Notes under the pieces: model-generated
What the model saw: only the letters and a program-made list of their open reading frames with translations
Told to the model about the DNA's origin: nothing
Databases searched by the model: none
Made by a program: the position numbers and the translations under genes
Assembly: GCA_944548615.1 (NCBI GenBank)
Contig: OX155980.1
Span: 55,611,903-55,675,902 of the forward strand
Reading direction: 5' to 3'
DNA length: 64,000 nt
Source of the DNA: Micropterix aruncella
Taxonomy: Eukaryota; Arthropoda; Insecta; Lepidoptera; Micropterigidae
Shown here: positions 11,336-23,059 of the stretch, piece after piece
Layout: every line of letters begins with the position of its first letter
Numbering within the stretch: position 1 is the first letter of the stretch

Positions 11336-12797
11336 CTATAACATGATCGCCGAGACGTCTTTTCCCTGATGGCTGATTTTTCTGCCGAGGAATTTGAAAT
11401 GATTGTTTGGGTCTATAAGGGAGATATTAGAGCCCTTATAGACCAATTTGGGGTCATAGGATGTAAATTTTGTGCCCATGCGGGCGAGTCCAAGGCAAAA
11501 ACATTTGGAGGGCTTCACTTTTATGCAGCCTGACCAGTCGCAGAAAAGCTCCACTTTCTGTAATAGCAGGGAAAGCTGCTTGGGGCTTCTGGTGATAAAA
11601 GTTAGGTCGTCGGCAAAAGCGAGGCACGACGATGTGTATTGGCCGTCTGTTTTAAAACGGTAGCCCCACTTCCTGTCAAACTGGGTCAGGCTTTCCAGCA
11701 GTATATTAAAAACTATATTAAAAATCGTCGGGGAGAGGCAACAGCCTTGAAATAGTCCAATTGAATATGGTATAGAGCGGGTAGTCCATTCTTGCGTTTT
11801 AACATGGAAAGTCAGACAGTTGTAGTAGGAGGCTACAATGTCACGCACGACTGGTGGGAAGTTGTACCAGCGGAGTGCAAAGTGGAGGAGACTGTGTCGG
11901 ACTGACCCAAAGGCATTCTCTAGGTCGAGCCAGCATACATTGATTTGGCGTTCGTGCTGTCTCGCATCCTTGATGGCAGCAGCCAGGAGAGAATTGTGCT
12001 CGAGGCAGCCCGAGACGCCACGCATGAAGCCTTTTTGAACTGATACTCCAAGGTACTCATTCCGGTGCATGAATTTGCTCATCCTCGTGTGGACTATGCT
12101 AAAAAAGATTTTGGCCACAGTGTCTGTGAGAGCAATGGGCCGAGCGTCCTTTGGTCCGGTGCAAACTGGGACCTTCGGAATTAAGATGACTGTCCCTCGG
12201 CCAAAATTCTGTGGGACTACACCGCTATTCCATATATTTCGGAAGATGGATCCTAAATATTGCAGAAGGCAGGGGCATTTTTTGTATACTAAATAGGGAA
12301 TACCATCGGGACCCGGAGTAGAGCCCGACGGCTTCCTCTTTACTTGATTAAGAATCTCATCTAGAGATGGAGGTTGAGAAGCAAAAGCTACCGTAGGCAG
12401 GGGCGGAGGTGTAATGCCCGGCGGAGGGCTGTAATTATGGAGCCGCATTGGGTCCTCATACGTGGTCGAAAAATATTCCGTGGCCATTTCTTCCGGGATT
12501 TGGATTTTTCCCTTGGCGGCAGACAAAACCGTTTTGCTGTAGTTAAAACGGTTTTTGTCGAACCGGGCTTCCTCTTTGGATTTGAGAAATGCTGCCTTGC
12601 GCTTGTCGTTTTGCGTTGCTACGCTCTGTATGAGTTTTAGTATAGAGCGGTACGCGCGCGAGAAGTTGTGGCAGAGGGCTTTATCCCCGGCTTTCTTGGC
12701 TTCACGTAACTGGCGACGAAGTAGCCGCTTTTGCCTACGGAGCTTTGCCTTAAATGCGTTTTCTCTGTGAACCGGGTCGACATGGGTAGTAATGGTT
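11336..12797 (-). pseudogene. R2-like LINE reverse transcriptase ORF (frameshifted)
   Basis: Open on the minus strand from a stop near 12797 (about 485 codons). The amino part is basic and charged (KLRRQKRLLRRQLREAKKAG). The polymerase follows: KPSGSTPGPDGIPYLVYKK, IPKVPVCTGPKDARPIAL, WLDLENAFGSVRHSLL, GLFQGCCLSPTIFNIV, and the catalytic FADD of CLAFADDLTFI. It ends GRKISHQGKDVSAIML-stop, whereas the same bases one frame over continue RRLGDHVIEHF into the C-terminal ORF, so the break is a single-base frameshift. The frame is open well upstream of the TTG near 12526, so no start can be assigned. Confidence 0.87.
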
Positions 12798-12850
12798 TAA
12801 AATCCACGTAATCCGCCAACCAAAGTAATGTGAACCAGGAACGCCGTTAC

Positions 12851-13630
12851 CAGGAAAAACATAGTTATGTAATAAAAAATGGGATGAGACAAGTAAATTT
12901 CTGTAAGTTTCGTTCAAATTCATTGGACGATTTCAACATTCTTTTCACTAGACAAAATCCTTGACAAGAGTCCAAAATAAACTTTGAAATGTATGACAAT
13001 ATAAAAAAATTGAAATCAAGTTAACGCTTTGTGACGAATAAAGTTCCTAGCTCAACAAGCTTTTTTTTATTTAACCATTTAGTTGGTGAGATTTGGCTCC
13101 AAGAGAACACAATTTCAGTGATTACCTTTTTAGTTTTTTTTAGATGTTCCTGTTTCCTTGTTTTTTTATCATCGTTACAAAATGGCTTCGTTAAGAATTG
13201 CAGTATCATCGGCGATTTATCCTTTTTTTTGGTAAAAATTACAGTCTTTAACTAAAAAGTTATAAATAACATTTTATGAAAAAATATATATTTTTCCCCC
13301 CCTGTAACTGGTTTTGTTTTAGACGTAAGACTTTTAAAAGTGTTTATTCCGAAAATTAATAGAATCTTATCTACATCGGTTATGATTTAACAATTTTTGT
13401 CGTAAGAACAGTTGTTTAAAAATTATTATGAACAAAAAATCTATTTTAGCACCATCAGGTGCACCTTTGCATGCTGATGTCAAAAATGTGGATTTTTCAT
13501 CAGTAGGTATATAAAAATGCTTTTACTACACCTTTGTTAAGTCAAAGGCCTTTCATGTCCCTGTCGTGACTATTATAAATTATTTAAGATTTCTTGTACC
13601 TACTCATCTTGACAAATATGCATTATTCTG
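12851..13630. other. Abl intron spacer, nothing recognised
   Basis: AT-rich sequence with T-runs. An open frame near 13031-13255 is poly-Phe-like and has no motif. No repeat boundary seen. Confidence 0.5.
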
Positions 13631-13733
13631 CAGTAATACCACACTGGTTCCCATTAGACCACTGAAGTTAAGCAGTGCGGGTTGCGGTCAGTACTTGGAT
13701 GGGTGACCGCCTAAGTACTGCCACATGATATTG
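13631..13733 (+). pseudogene. 5S rRNA-like pseudogene or 5S-derived SINE head
   Basis: The stretch matches eukaryotic 5S rRNA. The internal promoter parts GAAGTTAAGCAG and CAGTACTTGGATGGGTGACC are nearly perfect, but about ten bases are missing between ATACCAC and the GTTC region, and the 3' arm is diverged (CTAAGTACTGCCACATGATATTG). A TTTTT run follows at about 13756. Either a dead 5S copy or the head of a SINE3-type element; no tail long enough to decide. Confidence 0.85.
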
Positions 13734-14440
13734 TAAAAGCCGGCCACCTGTAAGACAATTTTTGCTAGACATTAAGGTTACCATATGACGAATAAAGGTC
13801 GAAAAAAATAATACAGAATGTCCTATCTTATTTTAATTATCGAATCAAACTCTTGCCTTTCTCGTAGGTAGAAATAAAACCTCAAAGGTAATTTAATCAT
13901 ATCCATATATTATATTGAGTGTTGGCAGCCGCTGCATGTTGTGATTTTTATTATGAAGATATTGTAGCATCGCTTTGAGCCCTGTTTTGACTAGGCAACC
14001 TAGCAGAGGAAGCGATACTTGCTATGTCGTTAGACAGCGGAAGGTGCTACCTCCTCTTGCTATGAAATCACCACGAATTTTAACATGTCACTTTAAAAAG
14101 GCAATAAAATTGATGTTTAACATCTGAGGGTCACATATGAATAATGATCAATCCCAACTTTAATTTTTTTGATAATTCCATTTTTAAAATTTACTAACAA
14201 AAAAAAAGACATTTTAGCAAGGGTTTGTGAGAAAAAAATATATATTTTCTGTTAACCAAATATATTTGACTAAAACAAAATACATTTTACTTAAATTATA
14301 CCTCAGAAAAAAACGAAAACTATAATATATAATATTTGAGTTTCTAAAAAAAAAATACTTTTTTCTTAAATTATACCTCAATAAAAAAGCAAAAATTTGG
14401 GAAAGTCATGGGCCTTGATCAGTATTTACCATCACAGTTC
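13734..14440. other. Abl intron spacer with a short diverged repeat pair
   Basis: AT-rich. Two similar ~45-base segments carrying CTTAAATTATACCTCA lie at about 14280-14325 and 14355-14400. Nothing else named. Confidence 0.5.
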
Positions 14441-15960
14441 CTCTTCAACATCAACCGGAGGGTAATCCAGGTACTCCACCTCTGGCACTAACTGAAAGAC
14501 TAATCAATGTCCACTGACACCGCATGGACATTAGCCACAAGATGCCATAAGTTGTAGCGGTATTGGCTTTTCCGGCGAGAAAAACAGTCGGAAAACCCAA
14601 TCTCGTTCGCGACATTCAATACGAAAACATGCCCTTTGATCCGCGAGCGGTTTGACAGTTCAGTCAGCGCGAGCGGCGTAGTGTCGGACACCGATTGCGC
14701 GACGGATCGACCCGTTATCGATCGTGCGATCATTTAGCGATCCGGTGTACAAATATCACATAAATAAAATAATTTCGAATAAATTCGGAATTATGTCAGA
14801 ATATAATAATGATAAATAAAAGTAATATTCGATTGTTTTAAAATTTATTATTTAGACTGTAAAATATTTGGTTCTTAAAAATAACTGAAATATAGAATAT
14901 AATACAAAAATAAATCAGGAAATTTAATGAAAAGAATTGCGAAATTATTAGTTCGCAATAGAATTTCGTTTCGTTTTTGGGCGGGAAAACGAAGTTCGTT
15001 GACCCGCGGATTACCTCGCAGATTGTAAAAGGGTCATTCGTTTTCCGGCCTTCAGGCAAACCACTCCGAATAATCAAGAGATCCCGAGGGAATATTAGTG
15101 ATACGGATAACTCGGTGAGTCCTGTTTAATGCTTGAGGGTTAGAGGAAACCCGCTATGGGTTCCCGATTAACGATAGGGAGAGTGCCGGCCGGGAGGATC
15201 GGACCACTGACGGGGGGCCGCTGCCCTCAGTCCTCCCTGGTCCAATCTGTCCTATCCCCTGGCCGCGCTGAGTGTTTCCTAACCCGAATATTGTGATCTG
15301 TGCAGGGATCTCTTGAAGGCGACCATCTCCGGCGTCTGCATCTTTTGAAGGCGACCATCTCCGGCGTCTGGACCGGGAAGGCGACCAATCTCCGGCGTCT
15401 GCATCACTCAAGGCGACCTCAAGGGAGGCGATATAGGGCGAGCACAGCAGCGAGATCTGGCGGGCATCAACCTCAGCTACCCCCAGGTTCCGGGAACGCA
15501 GATCCCCGGCGAGAAGAACCTTTCGGGCTCAGGCGGTGCGGCTAAAGACGAGGGAAGCCGTCCCTACAGACGTCCAAGGAGTAGAAGCCGACGGAGGCCT
15601 CGCAGGCGCAGTGCCCGGACTGGGAGTACTCTCGGGGCTATCCCTCGTTCACACGTTTTCCCCCTGGATCGTCAACGTCAACGTCCTTTTATTTTAACTT
15701 TACGTTTTTATCTAGTCAACGTTTCACTATTGTCACTTTTATATTTTTATCTTTTAACGCCTTTTTATTTTATTTTATAATTTTATCTTGACGTTTTGTT
15801 ATTTTATCTTTTATACCTTTTTTATAAATCGTTCTCAATTTAAATTTTAAAAACCTCAATAAACACAAACTATTACTGAGCTGATTGTTTCCGATTTCTC
15901 ATTACGGAGCCGACCCTCGAGATCAGGTCTCTGCTCTTCTCTAATTTTGAGTTACCGGTC
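14441..15960. repeat. GC-rich mosaic repeat, possibly LTR-derived
   Basis: Base composition changes sharply from the AT-rich surroundings. At about 15305-15415 a ~30-base unit (AAGGCGACCATCTCCGGCG core) repeats three times with a fourth partial. After a T-rich run comes CAATAAACACAAAC (15857-15870) and a GC-rich segment ending near 15945, the layout of an LTR with a polyadenylation signal. I could not find matching ends, target duplication, or any retroviral-type ORF, so a solo LTR is only a guess. Confidence 0.4.
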
Positions 15961-16602
15961 ATAGATTACTTTATTCAACCTTCGGTTATCATAACGATAA
16001 ATTGGTCGATTTTAAGTGTTTCGCGAACGTACGATACTTACTCGGCGCGGTGAATATATTGCCGCGGCCGTTATACGAAAATATAGCATTTGACGTTTTC
16101 ATACCTAAAATAACCCTTGTTAAAATCCGAAAACTATAAAGACCCTAAATTATTATTTATAAACGTCACAAAGTATCTTATTTTCACAAAAAAATGACAT
16201 TGATCAGTTTTTCCCATGACCTATAATATCTACTTCGACTTCAACTATAATATCTAAAAAATTTGTCCGCCTAGAGAGAATCTCACTGGTTAGGTTCGCC
16301 TGCATCCCCTCCCAAAATACATATATTCTTCTATCACTACTGATTGTAGGGGTCGTCAGCAAAAATTAAACTGCAAATTGTGTTATAACTGAAGTCCTGC
16401 GTCGTTTGAAACTTGTGTGAGTGTTCACACAGATATTCAGATTTCTTTACTATTAAAAACTTAACGCCGCATGTCATTTTTCTACTTTATAATACATAAT
16501 AATTATTCTGAATGGAATGTGACACCGCTTAGTAATGTAAACGAAATATACTTAATATAGCTATATCGAAATATACTAACTATATCTAACTATATTTTTT
16601 AG
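15961..16602. other. Abl intron, 3' part before the kinase exon
   Basis: No gene or repeat recognised. The final 25 bases are T-rich and end in TTTTTTAG, the acceptor for the next exon. Confidence 0.5.
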
Positions 16603-16886
16603 GTTGCGGTTAAGACTCTCAAAGAGGATACGATGGCTCTGAAGGATTTCTTGGAGGAAGCGGCCATCATGAAGGAGATGAAACATCCTAATTTGGTACA
16701 ACTGCTTGGAGTTTGCACTAGGGAGCCTCCGTTTTATATTATCACTGAATTTATGAGCAAGGGGAATTTACTTGATTACCTGCGCAACGGTAATAAAGAA
16801 CAAATAAATGCAGTCGTACTTATGTATATTGCTACTCAAATTTCCAGCGGAATGAGTTACTTGGAGAGCAGGAATTTCATTCATAG
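16603..16886 (+). CDS. Abl: Abl tyrosine kinase, exon: kinase N-lobe to catalytic loop
   Basis: 284 bp, TTTTAG acceptor, donor GTACGT. It begins [20 protein letters not shown]: the ATP-binding lysine (AVK), then the helix C glutamate. ATIM KE-type helix is followed by [17 protein letters not shown], the gatekeeper Thr in [17 protein letters not shown], and the [14 protein letters not shown] start of the catalytic loop. The Arg codon of HRD is split (AG|G) across the intron. Sequence is close to that of fly and vertebrate Abl. Confidence 0.97.
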
Positions 16887-17303
16887 GTACGTTTGTTAAT
16901 CTTGGTTATTTAAACCCTGCAGTAGTCGCATCCCTAAAAGCCACTCGAAGGGTCTTGCGGACTTTGTCCAACCATTCCATGTCTTATATTTTGCCAGTTA
17001 TTGTGGACATTTTAGTTAATGTAATGAAAAATTCACTTAGCTATGTATAACCATTGATTATATATGGTATTAGATTACTCGGTATGGCAGCTAGGATTTT
17101 ACTCTGAATTGTAACATCTAGATGGCCCTCAAGGTTCCAAATATTGATTAATCTTCTCTTATGTTCAGTAGCCTAATAGATGGCATTCTAAACACGTCAT
17201 TACGGAAACCTATCTCAAAATGAAATAATGTATTAAACGAATTTATGAATCATTTTAGATAATGCTCCAAAAACAGCTGTATGGTATAAAATAAAAAATA
17301 CGT
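16887..17303. other. Abl intron, left part, no recognised element
   Basis: About 420 bases of intron with moderate AT content. I cannot assign it to a family. Confidence 0.5.
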
Positions 17304-17892
17304 GTGGCACTCGGGGACTGCCGCGGTAAAGCTATTGCATAGCATTTTTTAACAACTTATGCAATTATAATTATTTATTTATTTTATTTATGCAGTATGA
17401 AGAAATTTTTTTCTGATATCAGATAACTGCGCTCTATCGGAGTTGAAATTATTCCTAATCCATTCGGAATAATTTAAACGTCTTCCGATAGAGCGACGAG
17501 AATTTTATTCAATAAAGCAAAAAAAACCGGATATTATTCTTTGACTATTCGAATAAAATCGTAGATAAAAAGATAGATAATTAAATTATCTTTAAAATGG
17601 TGCAGGTTTCATAATAATAAGCGAGATAGTATTTGCGTAGTAGTCGTTTTTGTGTTCGGTTAGACCTAATTTCACAAATTAATTACACTATGTAATATAA
17701 ACAAAATCTAAAATATTCAAAGCTAAGAATATTAGGAAAATGTTCTTGTTTAACATATATTTTTTTCGAATCGTAAGCAGTACTCGTTTAGACGTAATTA
17801 TCAGTTTAAAATAATTAATTCTCGTTAAGAAATTTCTTCATTCGGTCGCCGCGCTGGCCTAGGCCCGCGATAAAAGCTATGCAATAGCTTAA
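17304..17892 (+). repeat. ~590-bp repeat, copy 1 of an inverted pair
   Basis: Begins near ATACGTGTGGCACTCGG and ends at AGCTATGCAATAGCTTAA. The same ~590 bases return in reverse complement at 22465-23055 with high similarity. Within each copy, an inner stem (GCGCTCTATCGG ... CCGATAGAGCG) encloses a short second palindrome, and the two ends share AAGCTATTGCATAGC in opposite orientation, so each copy is itself TIR-like. Confidence 0.85.
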
Positions 17893-18449
17893 TAATATAA
17901 TAACTATCGAATTTTTAAATCATAGCTCTTATTATTTAAACATTATTTACATTAAGATGTAATGTTTTAATTTGGTATACTGGTTTCAATACTTAATATT
18001 TACGTTCTTTCTAATCTATCAATATTATTTCTGGTATGTAATCAGCCTTTATAAAAATGCGATAGATGGCACTAGTAATCAAATGTTAATATTTTTATCA
18101 TTAGTTAAATAATAGGGTTTTTAATCAATCAGTCATTTATAAAAAAAACATTCATTATCTATGTTATTATAGATGGCCAAATAAATTGCTAACAGTTTCG
18201 CCGTACAATGCTATCTGCGCCACCTGCATGTCGCTGGCACAGAAGGGTTGCCAAAACGTACTATGGAATTGAGCAATCTAATACTTCATAAAATTAATGG
18301 TATCACTAGATTCTTTTTGACAATGGTCTTAGAAAGAAGGCATGGCATAGTAGAAAAGTTCTCGGCCTCACAGTGAAAGACAAGAATTGTGTATACAGTA
18401 AGCTCTTTCCCAAAATGATCAAACTTTATCAGCATAAGCTATATCAAAA

Positions 18450-19949
18450 TCCATCGACTAAAACCTATTTACTGCGGGTTCATTTTATTTCATTTTAGAT
18501 TTATAGGATTTTGAAATGTATTTTGGAAAAAAATGTCTTTTAAGTTTTTATTTAACTTTAAAAACTCACCTATCACTTTTGCGCGCGACATATTCGGGCA
18601 AAAAATCGACGCGAGTCAACGGCCTTGAGAAAAACGATCATAACTTATAAACCACTAAACGGATTTAAAAAAGATAAAGAGAAAAATGATCGCATTGAAA
18701 TTTGACATATAAAACATTATAACCTTATCTCGTAAAACAATTAAGATAATAATGAATAAATATTACAAAATTGGCAAACTGAAAAAACTCGCCTATAAAA
18801 TCATTTCGATTTTTTTGTCACAAAATACGTAGAATATGCAAAAATTGTAAATACAGTTATGTTCTTTATTAAATGCTTTACCAAAACGATATTTTTTTTT
18901 ACTTATTTGCATACAAAAATATTTATTTATTCAGCCAAGAAAAATTTTATGTATTCTCGTAAAAAAAATTTTTTTTAATTTCTTATTTGTGACTACTTAT
19001 GGTATTTTTTTATATGAAATTCTTTCAAAATAACTTTATTACTACATCACACTTCTTAGAAATCACACCAGAACTTTGAGCTTTGTCTGATATTATAGAA
19101 AAGTCTAAAGTTTTGAGAGTTTCCGCGTCCGAACTTAATAATAAACTTTGAATGCTCATAATATAAAATTCGTTAGATTTTTTCAATTATTTTGTCTTAT
19201 CATAGACTTATTATATGTCTAATAACTAATTACTATACTCCAAAGAGTCACATTTCATCGAAAAACTATGGAAAATCGCACTTTATTCTCTCATAGTAAT
19301 TATCAAAACAAGTTTCTTTGCGCGATTAATTTACAAAACAAGATATAATTTTCAAAATACGCCTAATTATGTGATAACTTAGGATGTAAATGAAGCAATA
19401 CTTATTTTGTTAGTAAATTAAAGCGACATTACGTCATATTTCGCAATATATCGGGATATTTCATAAACATTACAAAATAATAACAACGATTTTTTCGCGA
19501 GCCGTTTGTTGTCGCCGAAGTGTTTTATTTAAAAATTCGTGAAAAACAGCAAATGGACTATCTCAATTGACTAATCCTCATGCCTAAACTACTTAAAAAT
19601 GCAAATTACTCACTGTTATCCAGTAAATGGCACAAAACACTGCACAAAACACTGTTTTTTACAACCATTTCGTGGAACTATACGCGGCCGTGGCGGTGGC
19701 CGATGGAAACTGCCGTTTTGACGTCTATGCTCACTTTTTAAATCGTTGTTCGATATTGCGACACGGAAAACTTGAATTAAGATATTTTGGCCATATCGTT
19801 GCGCGCTCAGAAAGCATATTAGTACGACGTTTCGAATCGTAAATTGCATTTTTCACAGCGGCGAGCGCTATATCCGGTAGCGGATGTTACGGATTTTAGG
19901 CGGCCGACATAAATGTCCCCAATGGGATGTTAAGTGCCTAGCGGGTTAA
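18450..19949. mobile_element. Possible TTAA-ended non-autonomous DNA element
   Basis: The right end is GCGGGTTAA (TTAA at 19946-19949). Its left interior (about 18670-18780) resembles the interior of the TTAA-ended element at 31842-32853: a shared ATGATCGCATTGAAATTT and a following AAAACAATTA region. I could not place its left end. No transposase seen. The CCC/GGG plus TTAA termini suggest the piggyBac style, by analogy only. Confidence 0.45.
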
Positions 19950-20257
19950 CTGCCTTACTGTTTCAATTTTTTTTAATCAGCTCTGCATTACTGTTTCCAA
20001 ATATTTTAAACAATTAATTAAATTGTCGCTATAAAAATGAAAAGTGAAAAAAAAGGTTACAACAATTTTTTTTCTTTAATTTATAAAGTCCATTATAAAT
20101 AATAGTAATAGTAATTTATAAAAGCAACAACAGTATTGTTCAAATACTTCATTGCGTTGTGCGATAGTTTCTCTACAACTAATTACATCATGTCAAACCT
20201 CCACCTATTTTAGATTTAATGTATTCGTTTATTGAACATAACCATTTTATATTAGCG
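19950..20257. other. Intron spacer, nothing recognised
   Basis: About 300 bases of AT-rich intron between the TTAA-ended element and a mariner fragment. No motif seen. Confidence 0.5.
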
Positions 20258-20560
20258 AAAATGAAACGGTTTCGACTGCTGCTTGGTCTTTGGTGTAGTG
20301 GTAGTGGTGAATCCATGTTTCGTCCCTAGTCACGAATCGGCGGAAAAACTGTTGGATTACACTTCAACATGGCCGAACAGTCCTTTGAAGTGGTCCCACA
20401 ATTTCGCTTGTCCATTGCACCCATTGCGCCGACGGCTTCCTCATCCACGTCCACTGCGTGGTTCATCCTTGATCCTCGTACGGCCATGTTTGAAGTCACT
20501 CACCCAGAAACTGACAGTTAAACATTAAGGTGTGGAGTGGCCATGAACTTTCTGCAAAAT
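20258..20560 (-). pseudogene. Mariner transposase fragment (irritans-like)
   Basis: Minus-strand reading gives TVSFWVSDFKHGRTRIKDEP followed by RSGRG, and after a deletion RRFVTRDETWIHHYHYTKDQ. These are the helix-turn-helix end and the first catalytic Asp region (VTxDETWIH) of mariner transposases. Premature stops and a missing middle make it dead. Terminal inverted repeats were not found. Confidence 0.8.
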
Positions 20561-21420
20561 ATCTCGTATTTTCGTCGCCGCTTTCCCATCCATCCAGAAA
20601 TTTTAATCGCTGCCCAAAATTCGATTTTTTCCATTTTTTTACAAAAGTACCTGATTTGCTTTACAAAACTGCCTGGTTAAGAGCCCTATCACATATTTTT
20701 TCCAGAAAGGCAAGAAAAGTGGATTTTTGGCGTTCTAATTCCAAGAAATAAAGAGATTTCTACAAACTTTAATTACTGAATTACCTGGACCATTTCTTGA
20801 TGTTGACCATAGCGGCCTTTAATTTTAGATTTAACGAATATTATTTACTTATTCAGCCCATTTTCCGAAAGTCGTTATTCGTAAACCGCTCGGAAGGCAA
20901 ACTTTGAGCTCCTTAATACAGTAATATCACTACAACGAAAACCGTATACTATTTTTTTTTATGTCCGTCATGTATTCTTGATGTACACTACGGCTTTATT
21001 TTTTCGTTTTTTGACCACATATCCAAGGTATACATTACTTACAATTACACAAAATTAAAAAAAAATCTTCCTGTATCATTCTAATTTTCTCAGAAATAAA
21101 ATAAGATTCTTATATAATACTTATACTATATTAAAGTTCACTCTTTTAGCAATACGACATAATATAAATTATTGTCATTAGAAAGGAGAAAACACTGCAA
21201 AAAACAATTAGAAATTGTGTATATATTTGCTTGCGCAAGAGAAGAGCGCTCAGTGCCGCGGTTTTTCTCCCAGGGTTGAATAGTTATTTATTTATTTATT
21301 TATTTATTTATCCTATCTTTTATAGTTACATCCAAAAAAAAATGCGTTAATTTTTTCAACTCATTTTAAAAGAATACCTACGCTATTTTGTAATACGGCT
21401 CTTAACAAGAAGATGCTTGG
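20561..21420. other. Intron spacer with a TTTA simple repeat
   Basis: AT-rich. A (TTTA)n run lies at about 21285-21311. No gene recognised. Confidence 0.5.
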
Positions 21421-21745
21421 ACATGGATCAAATCGCATACTTCTGTCTTATCGATTATGAGAGGCATTTAATCGCATAAAACACAACAAGCTTATCCAGA
21501 TCTTAGAAAAAGTAGGTCTCGATTCAAAAGACGTGTCAATAATAAAAAGCCTCTACTGGCAGCGGACAGCAAACGTATGTGTAGAACACGAACTCACAGA
21601 TGATGTGGAGATTTTAAGAGAAGTGCGGCAGTGATGTATATTATCGCCATTGCTGTTCAATTTATACGCTGAAGAGATCTTCTCAGAAGTCCTTGAACAC
21701 GCAACTGAAGGGATCGTTGTAAATGGGAGACACGGGATCGGGTGG
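21421..21745 (+). pseudogene. RTE-type LINE reverse transcriptase fragment
   Basis: Across frames it reads FCLIDYER, then NKLIQILEKVGLDSKDVSII, KSLYWQRTANVCVEHEL, LSPLLFNLYAEEIFSEVLEH. That is the reverse transcriptase segment from the LDLxKAF-like block to the PLLFNLY block of RTE-group elements. At least two frameshifts and a missing part at the glycine-rich loop. Dead. Confidence 0.8.
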
Positions 21746-22464
21746 CTAACGGATCATTTCTCATGATAGACAACGATTGGTTCACTACCCCTATTTTTTA
21801 GGAAACATACGTTTCCAGTCTCCCTCGGTTATTCGCCGGATTGGTTCATGCCGCACTGCGCGCAGACTGCCCAGCTCCGCCTGAGGTGTTTCCCGTCCGG
21901 AACCTCCGATCCCAACTGTCTGCGACTGTAGGTTACAGCCGCAGGCGGTGTTCACAGCGGCTCTTCCAGGTTAGTCCCTTCTCAAGAAGGTTACCGGATG
22001 AGAGCTGAACCGTAATTTGAACCAGCATAAGGAGACACAGACAGGCCACCGGGACCAAGCTGCAACATTAGGAACCAAATGTGGATATCTCATTATTATT
22101 ACGAATATATTTCGACTCATTTGATTACCTAAAATAGTTGAGACCTGTCTTTTTTTTAATAACCGAGTAGTCAGCTAATTCGATTAGTGAACCCCTATGA
22201 AAAATAACTCCTCTTTTTATTTTAAAGTACCTAAAAACATAATTACGACTATTTTGTTTTAAAAGATTCAACATTCAAGCACAGCGCTAGCACATAAACC
22301 ACCCTGTAGTCGATGCCAGACTTCTCAGTGAGTTATACAAAAGATATTGAGGATTGTTCTTAAATACCTTCTAAACACAGTCTAGAACTCGCCTTATGAT
22401 TACCATATACGTTTTTTAATTTAATAATAGAAAAAATTGAAACAAAAAGAAAAACTGACTCCAA
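21746..22464. other. Intron with a GC-rich repeat-like segment, unnamed
   Basis: Bases about 21800-22070 are GC-richer than the surroundings and look like repeat sequence, perhaps 3' UTR of the preceding RTE element, but I cannot support a family. The rest is AT-rich. Confidence 0.4.
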
Positions 22465-23055
22465 TTTTTAAGCTATTGCATAGCTTTTATCGCGGGCCTA
22501 GGCCAGCGCGGCGACCGAATGAAGAAATTTCCTAACGAAAATGAATGATTTTAAACGGATAATTACGCCTAAACCAGTACTGCTTACGATTCGAAAAAAA
22601 TATATGTTAAACAAGAACATTTTCCTAATATTCTTAGCTTTGAATATTTAAGATTTTGTTTATATTACATAGTGTAATTAATTTGTGAAATTAGGTCTAA
22701 CCGAACACAAAAACGACTACTACGCAAATACTATCTGGCGTGTTATTATGAAACCTGCACCATTTTAAAGATAATTTATTTATCTATCTTTTTATCTACG
22801 ATTTTTTTCGAATAATCCGTTTTTTTGCTTTATCGAATAAAAAATTCGTGCGCGGCGCTCTATCGACGTTTAAACTATTCCGAATCATTTGCTACCGCAG
22901 CCGCAAATAATTCGGAATAATTTAACGTTTTCCGATAGAGCGCAGTTATCTGATATCAGAAAAAATACAATAAATAAATAATTATAATTGCATAAGTTGT
23001 TAAAAATGCTATGCAATAGCTTTACCGCGGCAGTCCCCGAGTGCCACACGTATTT
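22465..23055 (-). repeat. ~590-bp repeat, copy 2 of an inverted pair
   Basis: Reverse complement of 17304-17892 over its whole length, with small differences (for example the inner hairpin loop differs, GCTACCGCAGCC-type versus TAATCC). Flanks do not match the other copy, so both are separate insertions of one family or ends of a ~5.7-kb composite. Confidence 0.85.
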
Positions 23056-23059
23056 TTTT

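Larger units (their letters stand above)
9778..12850 (-). mobile_element. R2/NeSL-type LINE with restriction-like endonuclease, in Abl intron
   Basis: Minus-strand element. Its 3' end is marked by AATAAATAAATAATA-type repeats at about 9778-9812, only 25 bases past the Abl donor. It contains a reverse transcriptase ORF (11336 to ~12797) and, after one frameshift, a C-terminal ORF (9963-11300) with a zinc-finger and PD-(D/E)XK-type nuclease. About 150 bases of 3' UTR follow, including a CCGACTCCGGTCGG palindrome near 9838-9851. The 5' end is truncated or frame-broken near 12800-12850. R2 superclade elements often insert site-specifically; I see no sign of such a target here. Confidence 0.88.

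Noticed and set aside
10309..12640. Plus-strand open frames in the R2-like element
   Set aside because: They are antisense to the well-supported minus-strand LINE protein.
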